From Persicaria tinctoria (Eukaryota; Streptophyta; Magnoliopsida; Caryophyllales; Polygonaceae): a stretch of DNA of 64,000 bases. The stretch covers positions 83,383,350-83,447,349 of the forward strand of contig JBANSL010000006.1 of assembly GCA_037127255.1 (NCBI GenBank), in the 5' to 3' direction. The notes below the pieces were generated by a model. That model saw only the letters and a program-made list of their open reading frames with translations, did not search any database and was not told where the DNA came from. Of the stretch, positions 1 to 12,049 are shown one piece after another (position 1 is the first letter of the stretch; each line of letters starts with the position of its first letter). The translations under genes and the position numbers were made by a program.

Positions 1-100
1 CGTCGAATGCCAAAACCCTAAAACCTTCGAACTCCTAAACTGTCTCCGTGGAACTACTTGTCTTGCTCTGAAATTGAATTCATAAAACTGAGCCCCATGG

Positions 101-112
101 GCTTTATTTATA
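101..112 (-). promoter_or_regulatory. TATA box of element A left LTR
   Basis: Minus-strand TATAAATAAAGC. The same box at the same place occurs in every LTR of this group (10899-10910, 18519-18529, 31001-31010, 35272-35283, 40330-40341, 48162-48173), which supports a promoter role. It divides the LTR into an upstream part rich in TCGA dyads and a downstream transcribed leader. Confidence 0.7.
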
Positions 113-713
113 GTCTTCTAATCCTTACTACTCAAGGAAAGAAATATCTATCTATATCTAAAATTATATCTAAAAGCCTAAAAGATAAATAAAATGTTTT
201 AAGGAAATAAATAACAAGGAAAAGATCATTCTAAAGTGGGTAAGTCTTCATGTCTTGATAGATCTTGCTTCCTTGGATAGAATTGATCAACTTTGGATTG
301 ATCCCGGCCAAATCGACTTCCTTCACGCCCAAGGAATCTCAAGTCGAGTAGGACTCGTCACGTCGACGAGTTTCTGGAAACTGGGCTACTCGACATCGAC
401 AAGGGTCTGGTCGACCTCGAGTAGGATTCATCGTCGACTGGACTTCTCGGCTAGATCTGCTCGACAGGCTTGGACTTGGTTCACGGTGCTCGTCGAGGTC
501 GAGTAGACTGGCTATGTCGACTGGGTCTTCTCGGGTGGCTCTACTCGACAGGCTCGGATCTGGACTCGGAGCTCGTCGATCTCGACTAGGGCTCCTCGAG
601 ATCGACTAGGGTGTGGCCTTCTCTGGTCGAGCAGCTTCTCCTTGGCATGGACTCGGACTGGCGCTGTGGGGCTCGTCGATCTCGACTAGAAGCTTGTCGA
701 GATCGAGTAGGAT

Positions 714-3700
714 CACTACTACATTTAGCGGCTATTGTGGCGGTCATAAACTGTCACCTAAAGTCAAAAAACCGCTTCTTAAAGTCTAAAGTAGCGGTTT
801 TTCAGTCGCTACATTTGCTGCCGCTGCTTTAGCTCAAATGTGGCGGTTTTTAAAAGCAAATGTAGCGGTTTATGAAGAATTGAATAAACCGCCACATTAG
901 ATATAAAAAACCGCTAGCTACAAATGAAATGTAGCGGTTTTGTCATTGCAATTTAGTGGGAGTTAATTTAACAAATGTAGCGGTTTTTATTCTATAGTGG
1001 CGGTTTTTCTCATCTATGGTCGCGGTTTTCAATTCTACAAGCAACGGTTTTTAAGCTTTATGCAACTGTTTATTGAGGTTTCTACCAAAATAGCATGTAG
1101 CACTTCTTTACCTATAGTAGCGGTTTACATGTTTTTTTTAGATGTAAAATTTGGAAAGTATTATATTTACAAATAAATTTGAAAAACAGGCCATTATTCA
1201 TATATAATTGAGAATTCATATTTACAAAGTGGCAAGTGCTTACAGTTTAAAATTTAGCTTAACAAAATAGCCAGCGCTTAAACACAAACTAACTATATTA
1301 CTATAGTCAACTACTAAGTATTGTTCAAGTGCAACCACTTGGACATGACAAAATAAAGGATAATCTTCTAAAGGTTGGAAGTAGCACTTGTCCATGATGT
1401 CAACCAAAATGCGTGTAATAATAGGGCTGGAACCAACCTACATCAACCTAATTCCTGCCAAGAAAAAAAGAAAGAAAGATTTCATTACATTCCCCTCACG
1501 TGTGTTTTTCTATCCTCTTTTATGCTTGTTCATCCCACTAATACCCATACTTGTCCAGTTTGGATAAATTTTAGGGCATTTTTCTCTAACCACATACTTA
1601 TAGCAATTAAATTTAATAGCAATCTCAATGAAACCAAACCTCATGACTCCATGTACATCTGTACAATCTCTTCTCTTTCTCCCAATTAAAAAAACCCTCA
1701 ATCCAAAAAGAAAACTTAAATAAATAAAAAATGTTCCAATCAAGAGAACCAGTTGTTGTGAACAATCAATGCAAGTAGCCAAAGAAGGGTGTTCATGCAA
1801 TTAGTATGATTGCATAGAGTGTGACCTTATATTACTTAACAAGTAATATGTGCATAGAAGTTCCACTTAACATATGTGGGATACTACCTATAGAGAAAAA
1901 GAAATCTAGGAGTTATACTTCCAACTGATTCTTTGTGAAGAAAGTCAAGAAACAAATTACTTAAAAAGAGTTTACATTAAGTTGTAGTCCATAAGCATTA
2001 GCATTTGTAGTTCTCATATTAAATCTTCAAATTCTTTGAAATTAAAATTCAAACTGCCAAAAAAAAAAGCACATCTGATAGGGAGAGATTATCATAGAAA
2101 ATATTTTTGACGTCCAAATTGTTTAGAGAATCGACAAAATTCTAAAACCAAAAGTGCCTTGACTTGCATCTATTTCTCCTCCATCTACCCCCAAGGATGT
2201 CTTAGAGAGCTTATAACCACCAACAACAAAATTTACTAAGTTATAGTTCCGGTAATAGCACTAGGAATCCACTAAAGAAATGAGATGCATTATAAAAAAA
2301 AATCTGCACAGGTAATTTTAGGTGCAGTCCTTTCTAAAGGCATGATAGCCTCCAAATATATCTCACTAACCTTGAGCTGGTATATTCAGAAATTTAGTGG
2401 GTAGGATACTACAAAATGAACAGCTCAAAATCATGGCATCCATATAAGAAAAGATGATATTTCATATTAGCAATGAACACACAACATTTCCATTTTCTTA
2501 CAAGTAATACTAGTCTAGCACGCCAACGGGAGAACACGGCATCAGTGGAGGATATGGGAAGAGAAAGAAACTAATTTTAATTCAATTGTTCAATGGCAGT
2601 TGTGATTTAGACATTTAGAGAGTGTGAAAAGCCAAGATGCTTTTCAACTAAAAATAAGATGAGGAAATATTCAGCTCCAAGGTCAATATGAAAAGATGAA
2701 AAAATGGGCAAATATATAGGAAACTGCACCAACTCGAAGTAATCTTAAGATTTCGAATAACATCTAGTAAAAATTGAAATTCATAGAATTTTGAAAAAGC
2801 TAATCTCCTTTGATATATTTCTCACATTTATAATGGTAAGTAATTCTATTATATATCTAGCTTACCTTTAGGTTTAGATAAATGTAGCTAACCATCATGC
2901 TCAAAGTAGCTGCTATAGAGATGAACGTACTATTTTCTACAAGTCATTTAACCGTTAAGTATTAGTAGTCATTTCCTCTTCAAAAGTTCATATGTAACTA
3001 TAAATATGAACAATCTCATCTGCTAGCATTACAGCTTTTCTACAACAGTGGTGTGAGTGTAATCTTCCAATACATTATACATTTTCTAACATTATACTTG
3101 TGAGGACCTTTAATATCCTTAATTTTACCATTGTCAATGTCCAGTAGAGGATAACTTCATTTAGTGGTGAAATAAGCTCTTAATTTACTTTTTTTCTCAC
3201 ACCTTTTAATTAGATGCATAAGACTAGTTGATTAATGCGTGAACCAGTTTAAATAGCCAGCAACACCTTTTAAATATTGTAGATCATATGATTTAATTAT
3301 GCAGCAGGTCAAGTCCAATAAGTCTACAAACTACATTCCAGAATCAATAATTTAAAATCCCAAAATTTACACTCATAGTCCTAATTGTACACTAAATTGG
3401 ACCTCCTTCGTCCCTCAACTAACTACATAGACATAGCTGAATTAGTCACCATTAAAATCCTTTGGTGTGATGTGATGAAGACCATTATAATTTCCAGGTA
3501 TAATGTGTATGTGTTAGTAACAAAAACAAGGCAAGAAAACCCCCTTTTCCTTACACTGATAATTAGATTGTGTTTTCCCCTTGGCATCATAGAGAAAAAG
3601 CAAAAACACATCTGCAAAAAATTACATCATTCAAATTCCCAAGCTAAGCTAAAAACAAGCGATTCCATAAAGCAACAAAGCTAGAACGACCACAAAAGTA

Positions 3701-4701
3701 ACTCGGAAGAAAGGAAATAATGTACCTTTTCAATTCAAGACAACCTCTATTGCCGAGAAGCTGCTCCTCTGGCCTCGCTCAGCCTCATGCCCTTGTCGGC
3801 CAAAGGATCGCAGTGACAGAGAACGATAGCTGAAGCACCGTCTTCAATTTAGTGATAGGTTGAGTTCTCTAAATGATAAAAAAGAAAATGTAAATTAACC
3901 ATGGAAAGCCTAAACATATCATCGAGTAACCTCAAATATCACCAAAACCTAAAAAAAAATCACGAGACACTAACTTGAATGAAAATCCTATTTTGAAACC
4001 CTCGCTTACCAAGTGCGAAATCAGAGAGAGTAAAATTTCCATTGAAACTTACATGTTCAAATAGACAATCAATGGAATAATAAAGGAAGAACTGCTCGAA
4101 TGGAATCAGACAGAGTAAAAGTTCAATTGAAATCAAGGAAACAAACCAGAAAGGACAGATTGTTGCAGCGAAGGGAAGAACTGCTCGATTGAAGGTTGGC
4201 TTCAGGTGCGCGATTAGCCAGTGGAAAATCGGAAATCAAATGTCGCACTAGAAGCGCTTGTTGGCACATGAGCGAAATCAAAGGCCACAAAAGGATAATC
4301 GATTGATAGAAAACTGAAATCGAAAAGGTCGCACAAGGTCACCAGGAGCAATTTGTTTCAAACCCTAATCGAAATCTCAAAGTTCGTATCTGGAGGAGAG
4401 GAGGGATTCAAAAGTAACTTTTTGACATTAAAAAGATTTCTTAAAATTTTTCCAATGGACGAAGCGCGGAATTCTCCCGCCTATGGAAACCACTAAGTCT
4501 GCTAAAAAAGGGCCGCCACATTTGCTTTATTTTTTAGAATTTAGAAAACCGCCACATTAGACTCTTGAGAACCGCTACATTAGCCTTCAAAAACGGAAAA
4601 TGGGTTTAGGACGGTGTACAACAATAAATCCGCCACATAAACCGCCAAATAAATTAAACCGCTACAATCAACTGTTACATTAGATCATTTATGTAGTAGT
4701 G
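714..4701. mobile_element. CACTA-1: non-autonomous CACTA (EnSpm-type) DNA transposon
   Basis: Starts CACTACTACATTTAGCGG and ends with the complement AATG...GTAGTAGTG. It is flanked by the 3-bp duplication GAT (711-713 and 4702-4704). The uninterrupted site is present in the other LTR of the same element at about 11505 (GAGTAGGATTGTCC), so the boundaries are exact. Subterminal repeats built on GTAGCGGTTTT / AAACCGCCACATT fill about 720-1130 and 4500-4690, in both orientations, as expected for transposase binding sites of this superfamily. The interior is AT-rich with no frame that I can assign to a transposase. A less AT-rich stretch at about 3740-4420 could be a captured gene fragment, but I do not recognise it. 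Because A's LTR was already in place, CACTA-1 is younger than A. Confidence 0.93.
720..1130. repeat. Left subterminal repeats of CACTA-1
   Basis: About a dozen copies of a GTAGCGGTTT / GTGGCGGTTT core in both orientations, each followed or preceded by an ACATTTG-like A/T-rich stretch. A mirrored cluster lies at 4500-4690. Such arrays are the usual transposase-binding region of CACTA elements; here that role is inferred. Confidence 0.8.
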
Positions 4702-5183
4702 GATTGTCCTCGGCGTCCTTGTCCTCGACTTCTCAATCAGTTCTCTCCTCGACTCCGGGTGTGGCGCTGGGCTTCGTCGATCTCGACCAGGTCTTGTCGA
4801 GATCGAGTAGACTTCCAGAGCTGGGTGGTCTGGCTCTCGACGTTGCTCCTGGTCGACAAGGCTGTGCTCAGACATACTTGTCGAGATCGAGTAAGGGCTA
4901 CTCGAGGTCGAGTAGTCTGGTTTCTCGGCTCGATTCGACTGGTTCCGTTGCTGCTTTGACCTTGGACTTCTGTAGCTGTTTTCCGAGGTTTTCCGACCTT
5001 CCTTAGAATTGCTGTAAAACGCCTCGAATTCTGCGAATTAAACAGAAACTGGTGTAGATTCCATAATTTGGCAAATAAACATAAACTACATAGATTCTAT
5101 ACTATCTTAGCCCAAATGAGTGAAATGCACGCAGAAATCGATATAAAAGTTACAGTAAAACATGGCAGATTAGGCTTACAACA

Positions 5184-6913
5184 AACACCCCATACTTAAG
5201 CTTGCTTGTCCTCAAGCAATACTTTTATTTGTCATTCAGGGGAAAAAATCAAAACTCTCAACATATCAGATTCATTCTCATATAACCCTGCAATTAATTA
5301 CCATCCTCGAAAAGGTACTAGTGTCACAAATTCATGCATGTGCAAATATATCAAAGCAACATCTACTCACAAAAGGAGGGTTATGCACAAATAATTCATG
5401 TGTGACAAAGCATTAATAATCAAGAGGACCTTAATTTAAGCTCAATAAGGAGTAGATTGGTAAAAGGCTAAAAGGTGGGCAATTTCTGGCAATGTGGTGC
5501 TAATGATCCGGAGAAATGGAGTATTTCCAAACTGAATTTCATACCACATACTTTCTCCATTTGATTCATCACCTTTCATAATGCTTTTATTCATAATAAT
5601 GCTTTTACCTCTCTAACCTTAGCACTGCCTTCTCGCGAGTCGCAAACATGGGTGTCATAAATGGCCCTGGATACTTAGTGCTTTGGACTCCTCACAATGT
5701 GTCCCATCTCTCCAAACTATTATCTCAGAGAGCAGGGTCAATCTACCTTTATCTCCTGAGGTGATTGGATTTTCTTTCACTCGTTAAATTTTCCATATAT
5801 TTCAAATACTTTCCTGTCAAACTCCAAACATGATAAAAATCAAAACAACCATATAACATCTCCATAATGTAACATCATTCTCAACATAATCCCCGGATAA
5901 GGTAAAGAATGGGCAATATTTAGAACATGTGGAGCAATATTTGAAATAAGGCATATTATGGCTTTTGTGATGCATAAGCATAGGTAAGGCTAGGAATATA
6001 AACAATGAGCATTATATGGAAATATAAAGTCCTCCATCATCTTATCATGCAACATGTCAAAAGCAACTTCAAATTTTACCTCCTTTTATGGTTTTCAAGA
6101 AAATAATGCATTTTATTGTGACTTCCCTTTACTAGGCAATTTCATGCTATATCTCTAATGAATCCAATATTGCATCGTCGAGTTCAATATAAGCTTCCAT
6201 GACATTATTCAAAAATTTCAATGGGGGTCTTTTTCTCAAATTCTTCAAATTTTGGAAAACATGCATATAGGCACATAAAGCAATAATGCATTCCAAAATA
6301 GCCATGTAGCAATTCAAAGAAATAATGCATATATATATGTCAAATATGAGCAAATATGCACAAAGTAAGCCCTTCCCCCACCCCATACTTAAAATTTACA
6401 GTGTCCTCACTGTATAAAATCAAATAAAACAAGAGTAAAGGAAGGAACTCACAGGATAATGCATCGAGGAAGGTGAAACTGGGCATGTCGAGTAGGGGTG
6501 CTCGTCGATATCGAGTACACTGTACTCGATCTCGAGTAGCTTGCTCTGCGTCTAGTGGTTTTCTAAAGTCGAGGAGTGTTCATTGGCTTGTCGATGTCGA
6601 GTACGTCTACTCGATCTCGAGTAGCTTCGTCTGGGCTACTCCTCTTTGTCGTCGTCGACTTGGCCTTCGTCGATTCTGACTGGTTCTTCAGGGACTTCTT
6701 CCTTCCATCTTTCGCGATCCTTATATGCTTGCCGACCAAAAAGTGTTAGATTCCACAAAAACAAGACTATCCATATGAAGTACTTAAAAAGACATAAAAC
6801 CAAAACCAAAAACAAAAACCAAAAACTAAAAAAAACAAATTCAAAAGAATTCATAAAGTTTATATACACGCTCTAGATTTTAGAGTCGCTAGGTCGACTT
6901 CACCGTTTTGCGC
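5184..6913 (-). other. Element A: polypurine tract and 3' untranslated internal region
   Basis: No gene. Next to the 3' LTR the minus strand reads AAGTATGGGGTGTT (5184-5197), the likely polypurine tract, although it contains T residues. A second copy of AAGTATGGGG, extended by TGGGGGAAGGG, is at 6373-6393, beside a small hairpin (6399-6416). TCGA dyads recur at 6485-6670. The same order of landmarks occurs in C (24729-26220), D (32035-33550) and G (41323-43360). Confidence 0.7.
6399..6416 (-). other. Short hairpin in 3' internal region of A
   Basis: TACAGTG-TCCT-CACTGTA, a perfect 7-bp stem with a 4-base loop. It sits directly after the G-rich tract. Counterparts are at 42858-42875 (G, perfect stem), about 25937-25954 (C, one mismatch) and about 33276-33293 (D, one mismatch). 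Confidence 0.6.
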
Positions 6914-8566
6914 TCAAGGACCATTATTGTGGGGCCCGCTCATGCTTGGCCCTTCTCCTGGATCGTCTAGGTCCTGATGGTAGTATGCAAGCTCAGCTGA
7001 CAGGTGGTTGCTTGCATCATCTCCCTTTTCTTTCTTCTTCTTCTTTGTAACCCTCAGTTTCTGCAGGTTGTCTCGCCACGGTGTTTTATTTCCTCTTAAA
7101 TCATTAAAATTTTTATTTATGGACTGAGGGGGAGTAGAATTCATACCTGAACTTACCTGTTCGGACCCAAAACATAAATCTTTGGGCTTGGGTCTACTCG
7201 ATGTCGAGTACTGCTGGTCGAGATCGAGTACAGGGACCCCATACTTAGGCTCCTGGCAAGTTTCTGGCTCAGTGGTGGTGGTCGACATCGACGAGTCTTG
7301 GTCGAGGTCGAGGAGGATGCTTGTCGAGATCGAGGAGGCTTCGTCGATCTCGAGTACAGTTTTGGCTCCTTCCTCCGCTGTTTGCTTGGTCCCGTCGGTG
7401 CTGATGCTTTTCACCTCCAGCCAAGAAATTTCCTCTTTTGCAGGGCCAAAAGAGAAATCCAAAACCTCATCGCCTATGGTGAAGGTGAGCGAGCGATTCT
7501 TAACACTAATCCTGGCATCTGCAGTAGCTAAGAATGGTCTACCAAGAATAATAGGGCTAGTAGGATCTTCAGCACAATCAATGATAAGGAAATCAGCTGG
7601 AACAAAGAATTTACCAACCTGGACGGGGACATTTTCAATTATACCTGTAGGGATGACTACTGTATTGTTAGCCATGTATAATTTAGCATCCACAGGTTCT
7701 ATGCATCCTATCTTGACCTTCCGCTAGATTGATAAAGGCATGATGCTCACACTTGCTCCTAAATCGCATAGAGAATCATATTTATATTGTCCAAAACCCA
7801 CAGTAACAGAAAACTTACCAGGGTCAGGCCTCTTTTTAGGGAAGTGGAGTACTTTGCATTCGCCTGCGATCTCTGAGATGGATCGCTTCTTGCTCAGGAT
7901 TTCCTTCAGAAACTTGACATATCCAGGCATCTCTTGCAGGGCTTTTGTAAAAGGAATAGAAACATTCAGTCCTTGCAGCATATTAACAAATCTGTTAAAC
8001 CTACCTGCCGTGGGATCTTTCTGTGTTTTTGAAAGAAAAGGCAGTGGCTTTTTCTGCTTCGGAGCCAGATCAGTTGTCGGAGATGCTGCAGAGTCGTCGA
8101 CGTTGGCTTGCTGCTCCTCGACATCGACCAGGGGCTTGTCGACATCGACTAGGGGCTTGTCGACCTCGACCTGGGTTGTCGACCTCGGGTTGCTGGTCTG
8201 CGCAGCGGAGTCCGAGCTCAGCTTCTGGTCTTGGTTGAGTAGCGTCTTGTCGACATCGAGTACGGGCTCTTTAAGATCGACCAGGTTCTGCTCTGTCTCG
8301 AGTTGCTGCTCTGCCTTGCTTTGCTGTTTCCCGACCTCTGGCTTGTGTAGCTGATGCCCACTCCTGAGTTTGATAGCTGCGACATGTCCGGTTTTGCCCT
8401 TAGGATTTGGTTCTGTTTGCCCAGGGAGCTTGCCGGACGGTCGTGGGATCTGCGCAGCGATTTGACCCATCTGGGTCTCTATTCCCCTTTTCCAGATGTC
8501 CAGTTCCCCAAATTTGGTGGTGATGTTCTGGAACTGGTTGTTGATGGTGCCCTGATTCCGGCGCAC
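6914..8566 (-). pseudogene. Element A: linker, aspartic protease and C-terminal tail (broken)
   Basis: Continuation of the gag-pro frame. From the N-terminus it holds the gag tail (MRRNQGTINNQFQN), a linker with repeated LVDVDK-type units coded by TCGA dyads, then the retropepsin-like domain: active-site motif DLGAS followed by VSIMPLSI, MANNTVVIPTG, VPADFLIID and IILGRPFL. A TAG at about 7724-7726 replaces the TGG (Trp) codon seen in element G just after MPLSI, splitting the frame. After protease comes more dyad-coded sequence and a tail ending SMSGPHNNGP. Protease would cleave the Gag polyprotein in the virus-like particle. No pol follows. Family assignment is firm; activity is not expected. 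Confidence 0.85.
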
Positions 8567-8577
8567 CTCCTCAAGGA

Positions 8578-9822
8578 TCAGCTGCAGATCATCTTTCTTT
8601 TGATCCCTTCTGGATGTCCTGGAGCTCTGTAGGGTGAGGGGTTCTTAGGAGGACCTTGGTTCCATTGTGGTTGATAGAACCTTTGATCCCCCATGTAGCG
8701 ATTGGGACCCCCTGCGTAAGCTGCCTCCTCGTGTGTCTCTGCCATTCTGACTTGCTCTGTGTGTGGGCACTCAGTAGTGGTGTGCCTCTGTGATCCGCAT
8801 TCGATGCAAGGCTGATTGACAGATAGATATTTGACTTGCTTGAGGAGCTTGCGATTCTGGTCTCTGTAGAACTGCTCCCTGACATCTGGGTCGATCTCCT
8901 TTGCTGGCTCATAGAGTGGCATAGATGGTGCTGGCCTGGCGTTGGAGTTTTCCTCATAGTTTGTGGGAACCCCATATTTGTTGTCGTAGTTAGTGAGCTT
9001 TTCTAGCACACCCCATGCGTCACTTGGTGGCATCGTCAGATACCCATAGCGAGTATAATGGTTGATTATGTCCTTAGTGACTTGATCCAGAGAGTTGAAG
9101 AAGATCTCCTGAATGACGTAGGGTGGCTGTCCATGAGTAGGGCAAGATCGCAGCAGCTCTTTGTAGCGTTCCCATGCCCTTGCCAGCGGTTCCCCTTGTT
9201 TTTGTTTGAAGGCTGTGATTTTCTGGCAGAGAAGTGCTGTCTTGGCGGGTGGGAAGTATTTGTTCAGAAACTCTTGCTCTACTTGAGCCCATGTGGTGAG
9301 AGATCTTGGTTTCAGCCCTTCTAGCCACTTCAGTGCAGGTCCAGCGAGAGACCAGCGGAAAGCTTTCATCTTGACATATTCCAGGGTTGTACCTTCAGCA
9401 AGAGTACGGCACATGTCATGAAAATTGGTAATATGTTCAAGAGGACACTCATTAAATCTTCCATGAAAAACATTATTTTTAAGCTCTATAAGAAATTGAG
9501 TGCGAATTTGAAAAGAGTTTTCAGGGATTAGAATCGCCGATTCAGGCACGACGAGAGTGGGATGCATATAATCCTCAGCAGTGGTTGGATATTGGGCAAG
9601 CTCAGCTTCTGCTTGCCTTGCGCGCTCATTTGCTTGGTCCCTTGCTGTCCTCTCATTGGCGATAGTAGTTTCCTTTGCGGCTAGTTCCCTGGTAAGCCTC
9701 TGTATCAGCTGCTCCTATGTTTCAGCGGCTGCCATGGCTCTTTGCAGTCTAGCTCTGATGTGTAGGAGGCGTTCCGGTTCGTATAAGGCGTCATACTCAG
9801 GTGGGATAACAGAACGACACAT
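8578..9822 (-). pseudogene. Element A: gag (broken)
   Basis: Capsid/nucleocapsid protein of a plant Ty3/gypsy element. The start is taken at 9822 by alignment with intact copies in C (29721) and G (47088). A TAG at 9715-9717 interrupts the N-terminal coiled-coil region. The retrotransposon gag domain follows (FNECPLEHITNFHDMCRTL ... WERYKELLRSCPTHGQPPYV), then a zinc knuckle CIECGSQRHTTTEC (CX2CX4HX4C). A frameshift near 8570-8600 separates it from the downstream frame. Gag would package the element RNA; this copy is inactive. Confidence 0.88.
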
Positions 9823-9881
9823 ACACCTGCGAAGTAACTCAAGCGAAAAGTGAGAACTGACTACCTAAGGCGCGAATGATT

Positions 9882-9902
9882 GCTTCCCCGGCAACGACGC
9901 CA
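9882..9902 (-). other. Primer binding site of A, tRNA-Asp type
   Basis: Minus strand reads TGGCGTCGTTGCCGGGGAAGC, three bases from the LTR. It is complementary to the 3' end of plant tRNA-Asp (expected TGGCGCCGTTGCCGGGGA) with one C-to-T change at a CpG. tRNA-Asp priming is typical of Athila/Tat-related plant elements. Confidence 0.85.
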
Positions 9903-9905
9903 ATT

Positions 9906-11990
9906 TGTTGATAGGAGGAAATCGAGTTTAAAATATAATAAAATAATTCAAACCAGATTCTTCCCACGCAAATAATTACAAGACCTCCTCCTGATGTAGC
10001 AGCGGGAAGTCAAGATCGATCCTCGAGGAAGCGTGTCAGCGGATCCTAGGTAGCGGAGAAATCTCACAGAAGTCGACCACAGGTGTCCTCGATCTCGAGT
10101 ACAGCAACTCGACAGAAGATCGGGCTAGTCGAACACAGCAGCAGCAACTCGGCAAGGGTGGTCGATCTCGACAAGGCCTACTCGATATCGAGTAGCTTTC
10201 GTTTGGGTCGAGTGGGTCTGGTCGAGTTCCTGCCCACAGTAAGCTACGGCGACTCTGGGTCGAATATCCGTGGTCGAGATCGACCAGGGTTTGGTCGAGG
10301 TCGACGAGGGCAGAGACTTAAAACGAAAACGAAAGAAAGTAAAAACAAATGCTTTGGGGTTTCGACTAAACTTAATGTAAAAGACTTCCAAGATTGGGGT
10401 TTGCAACAACGATAACCAAACATGCATAAGGCAGGACCAAACAGATAATCATGTGAATCGCATTTAAAGGACTAAGCTTTCGCCTTTTCTAACAATTAGA
10501 CAACTTTCTCAAGAAACCCTAATTGTCTCTACCGATTTTATGTTTATAATCTAATTTGTTAGCATGGATCTCCATTAGACGGGCAATAAACACATCAACA
10601 AGTAGGAAAATGCTCAAAACATGATAAAGGTCGGATCTTTACCTCAATTATGCATGGCTATCGTCGGGCTCGCCCCAACCCTAGAAGTGGGTTGACTACT
10701 CGCGCCTCATCGCAACATCAGACATCATTGATTGAAAGGAAATAACAACTTGCATCAAACTAAATTCAAAGACTTTACAATCCCGGCAATCCAACTCTCG
10801 TCGAATGCCAAAACCCTAAAACCTTCGAACTCCTAAACTGTCTCTTTGGAACTACTTGTCTTGCTCTGAAATTGAATTCATAAAACTGAGCCCCATGGGC
10901 TTTATTTATAGTCTTCTAATCCTTTCTACTCAAGGAAAGAAATATCTATCTATATCTAAAATTATATCTAAAAGGCTAACAGATAAATAAAATGTTTTAA
11001 GGAAATAAATCAACAAGGAAAAGATAATTCTAAAGTGGGTAAGTCTTCATGTCTTGATAGATCTTGCTTCCTTGGATAGAATTGATCAACTTTGGATAGA
11101 TCCCGGCCAAATCGACTTCCTTCACGCCCAAGGAATCTCAAGTCGAGTAGGACTCGTCACGTCGACGAGTTTCTGGAAACTGGGCTACTCGACATCAACA
11201 AGGGTCTGGTCGACCTCGAGTAGGATTCATCGTCGACTGGACTTCTCGGCTAGATCTTCTCGACAGGCTCGGACTTGGTTCACGGTGCTCGTCGATGTCG
11301 ACAAGGGCTCGTCGAGGTCGAGTAGGCTGGCTATGTCGACTGGGTCTTCTCGGGTGGCTCTACTCGACACGCTCGGATCTGGACTCGGAGCTCGTCGATC
11401 TCGACTAGGGCTCCTCGAGATCGACTAGGGTGTGGCCTTCTCTGGTCGAGCAGCTTCTCCTCGGCATGGACTCGGACTGGCGCTGTGGGGCTCGTCGAGA
11501 TCGAGTAGGATTGTCCTCGGCGTCCTTGTCCTCGGCTTCTCGATCAGTTCTCTCCTCGACTCCGGGTGTGGCGCTGGGCTTCGTCAATCTCGACCAGGTC
11601 TTGTCGAGATCGAGCAGACTTCCGGAGTTGTGTGGTCTGGCTCTCGACGTTGCTCCTGGTCGACAAGGCTGTGCTCGGACATACTTGTCGAGATCGAGTA
11701 AGGGTTACTCGAGGTCGAGTAGTCTGGTTTCTCGGCTCGATTCGACTGGTTCTATTGGAGCTTTGACCTTGGACTTCTGTAGCTGTTTTCCGAGCTTTTC
11801 CGACCTTCCTTAGAATTGCTGTAAAACGCCTCGAATTCTGCGAATTAAACAGAAACTGGTGTAGATTCCATAATTTGGCAAATAAACATAAACTACATAG
11901 ATTCTGTACTATCTTAGCCCAAATGAGTGAAATGCACGCAGAAATCGATATAAAAGTTACAGTAAAACATGGCAGATTAGGCTTACAACA
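9906..11990 (-). repeat. Right (5') LTR of element A
   Basis: 2085 bp, with perfect ends TGTTG ... CAACA. On the minus strand the U3 part (11990 to about 10880) carries a dense block of TCGA-NN-TCGA dyads at 11140-11745, then a TATA box at 10899-10910. The transcribed leader has a second dyad block at 10085-10310. It contains the empty site of CACTA-1 near 11505. Confidence 0.93.
11140..11745 (-). repeat. TCGA-NN-TCGA dyad block in U3 of element A
   Basis: Degenerate, unevenly spaced copies of TCGANNTCGA (central NN = GA, TC, GG, AT, TG, CC) with flanking GTAG or CTAC, for example GTCGAGATCGAGTAG. The block lies 230-830 bp upstream of the TATA box, where an enhancer would be expected. The core is self-complementary, so it reads the same on both strands. 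Confidence 0.85.
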
Positions 11991-12013
11991 CAGCGTCTCG
12001 CCGACGGCCTAGC

Positions 12014-12049
<36 letters not shown>

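Larger units (their letters stand above)
1..5183 (-). repeat. Left (3') LTR of element A, interrupted
   Basis: The window opens inside this LTR: base 1 corresponds to 10799 in the right LTR. It continues to 713, is interrupted by a CACTA element with a GAT duplication, and resumes at 4705 to end at CTTACAACA. The TATA box (minus strand TATAAATAAAGC) is at 101-112. Dense TCGA-NN-TCGA dyads occupy about 340-710 and 4770-4925. A short indel near 690-700 removes or adds one dyad relative to the right LTR. Confidence 0.92.
1..11990 (-). mobile_element. Element A: non-autonomous gag-pro LTR retrotransposon
   Basis: A Ty3/gypsy-type element read on the minus strand. Its 5' LTR is 9906-11990, the tRNA-Asp primer site 9882-9902, the internal region 5184-9905, and its 3' LTR ends at 5183 and begins before the window. 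The two LTRs match base for base over most of 1-713 plus 4705-5183 against 10799-11990; after removing the CACTA insertion both stretches are 1192 bp. The 4722-bp internal region encodes gag and protease only. No reverse transcriptase, RNase H or integrase frame is visible, so this copy cannot move unaided. The coding frame is broken at several places. The TSD cannot be tested because the left end lies outside the window. Confidence 0.9.

Noticed and set aside
255..506. Frames at 255-506 and 11054-11428 in element A LTRs
   Set aside because: They are open because TCGA dyads lack stops in most frames; no domain, and the promoter reads the other strand.
1375..3684. Small frames inside CACTA-1 (for example 1375-1689, 3385-3684)
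   Set aside because: Short, AT-rich, no similarity to transposase; chance frames.
7182..7727. Plus-strand frames opposite gag-pro (7182-7727, 7740-8354, 27969-28265)
   Set aside because: Mirror images of the minus-strand coding frames, kept open by the palindromic dyads.
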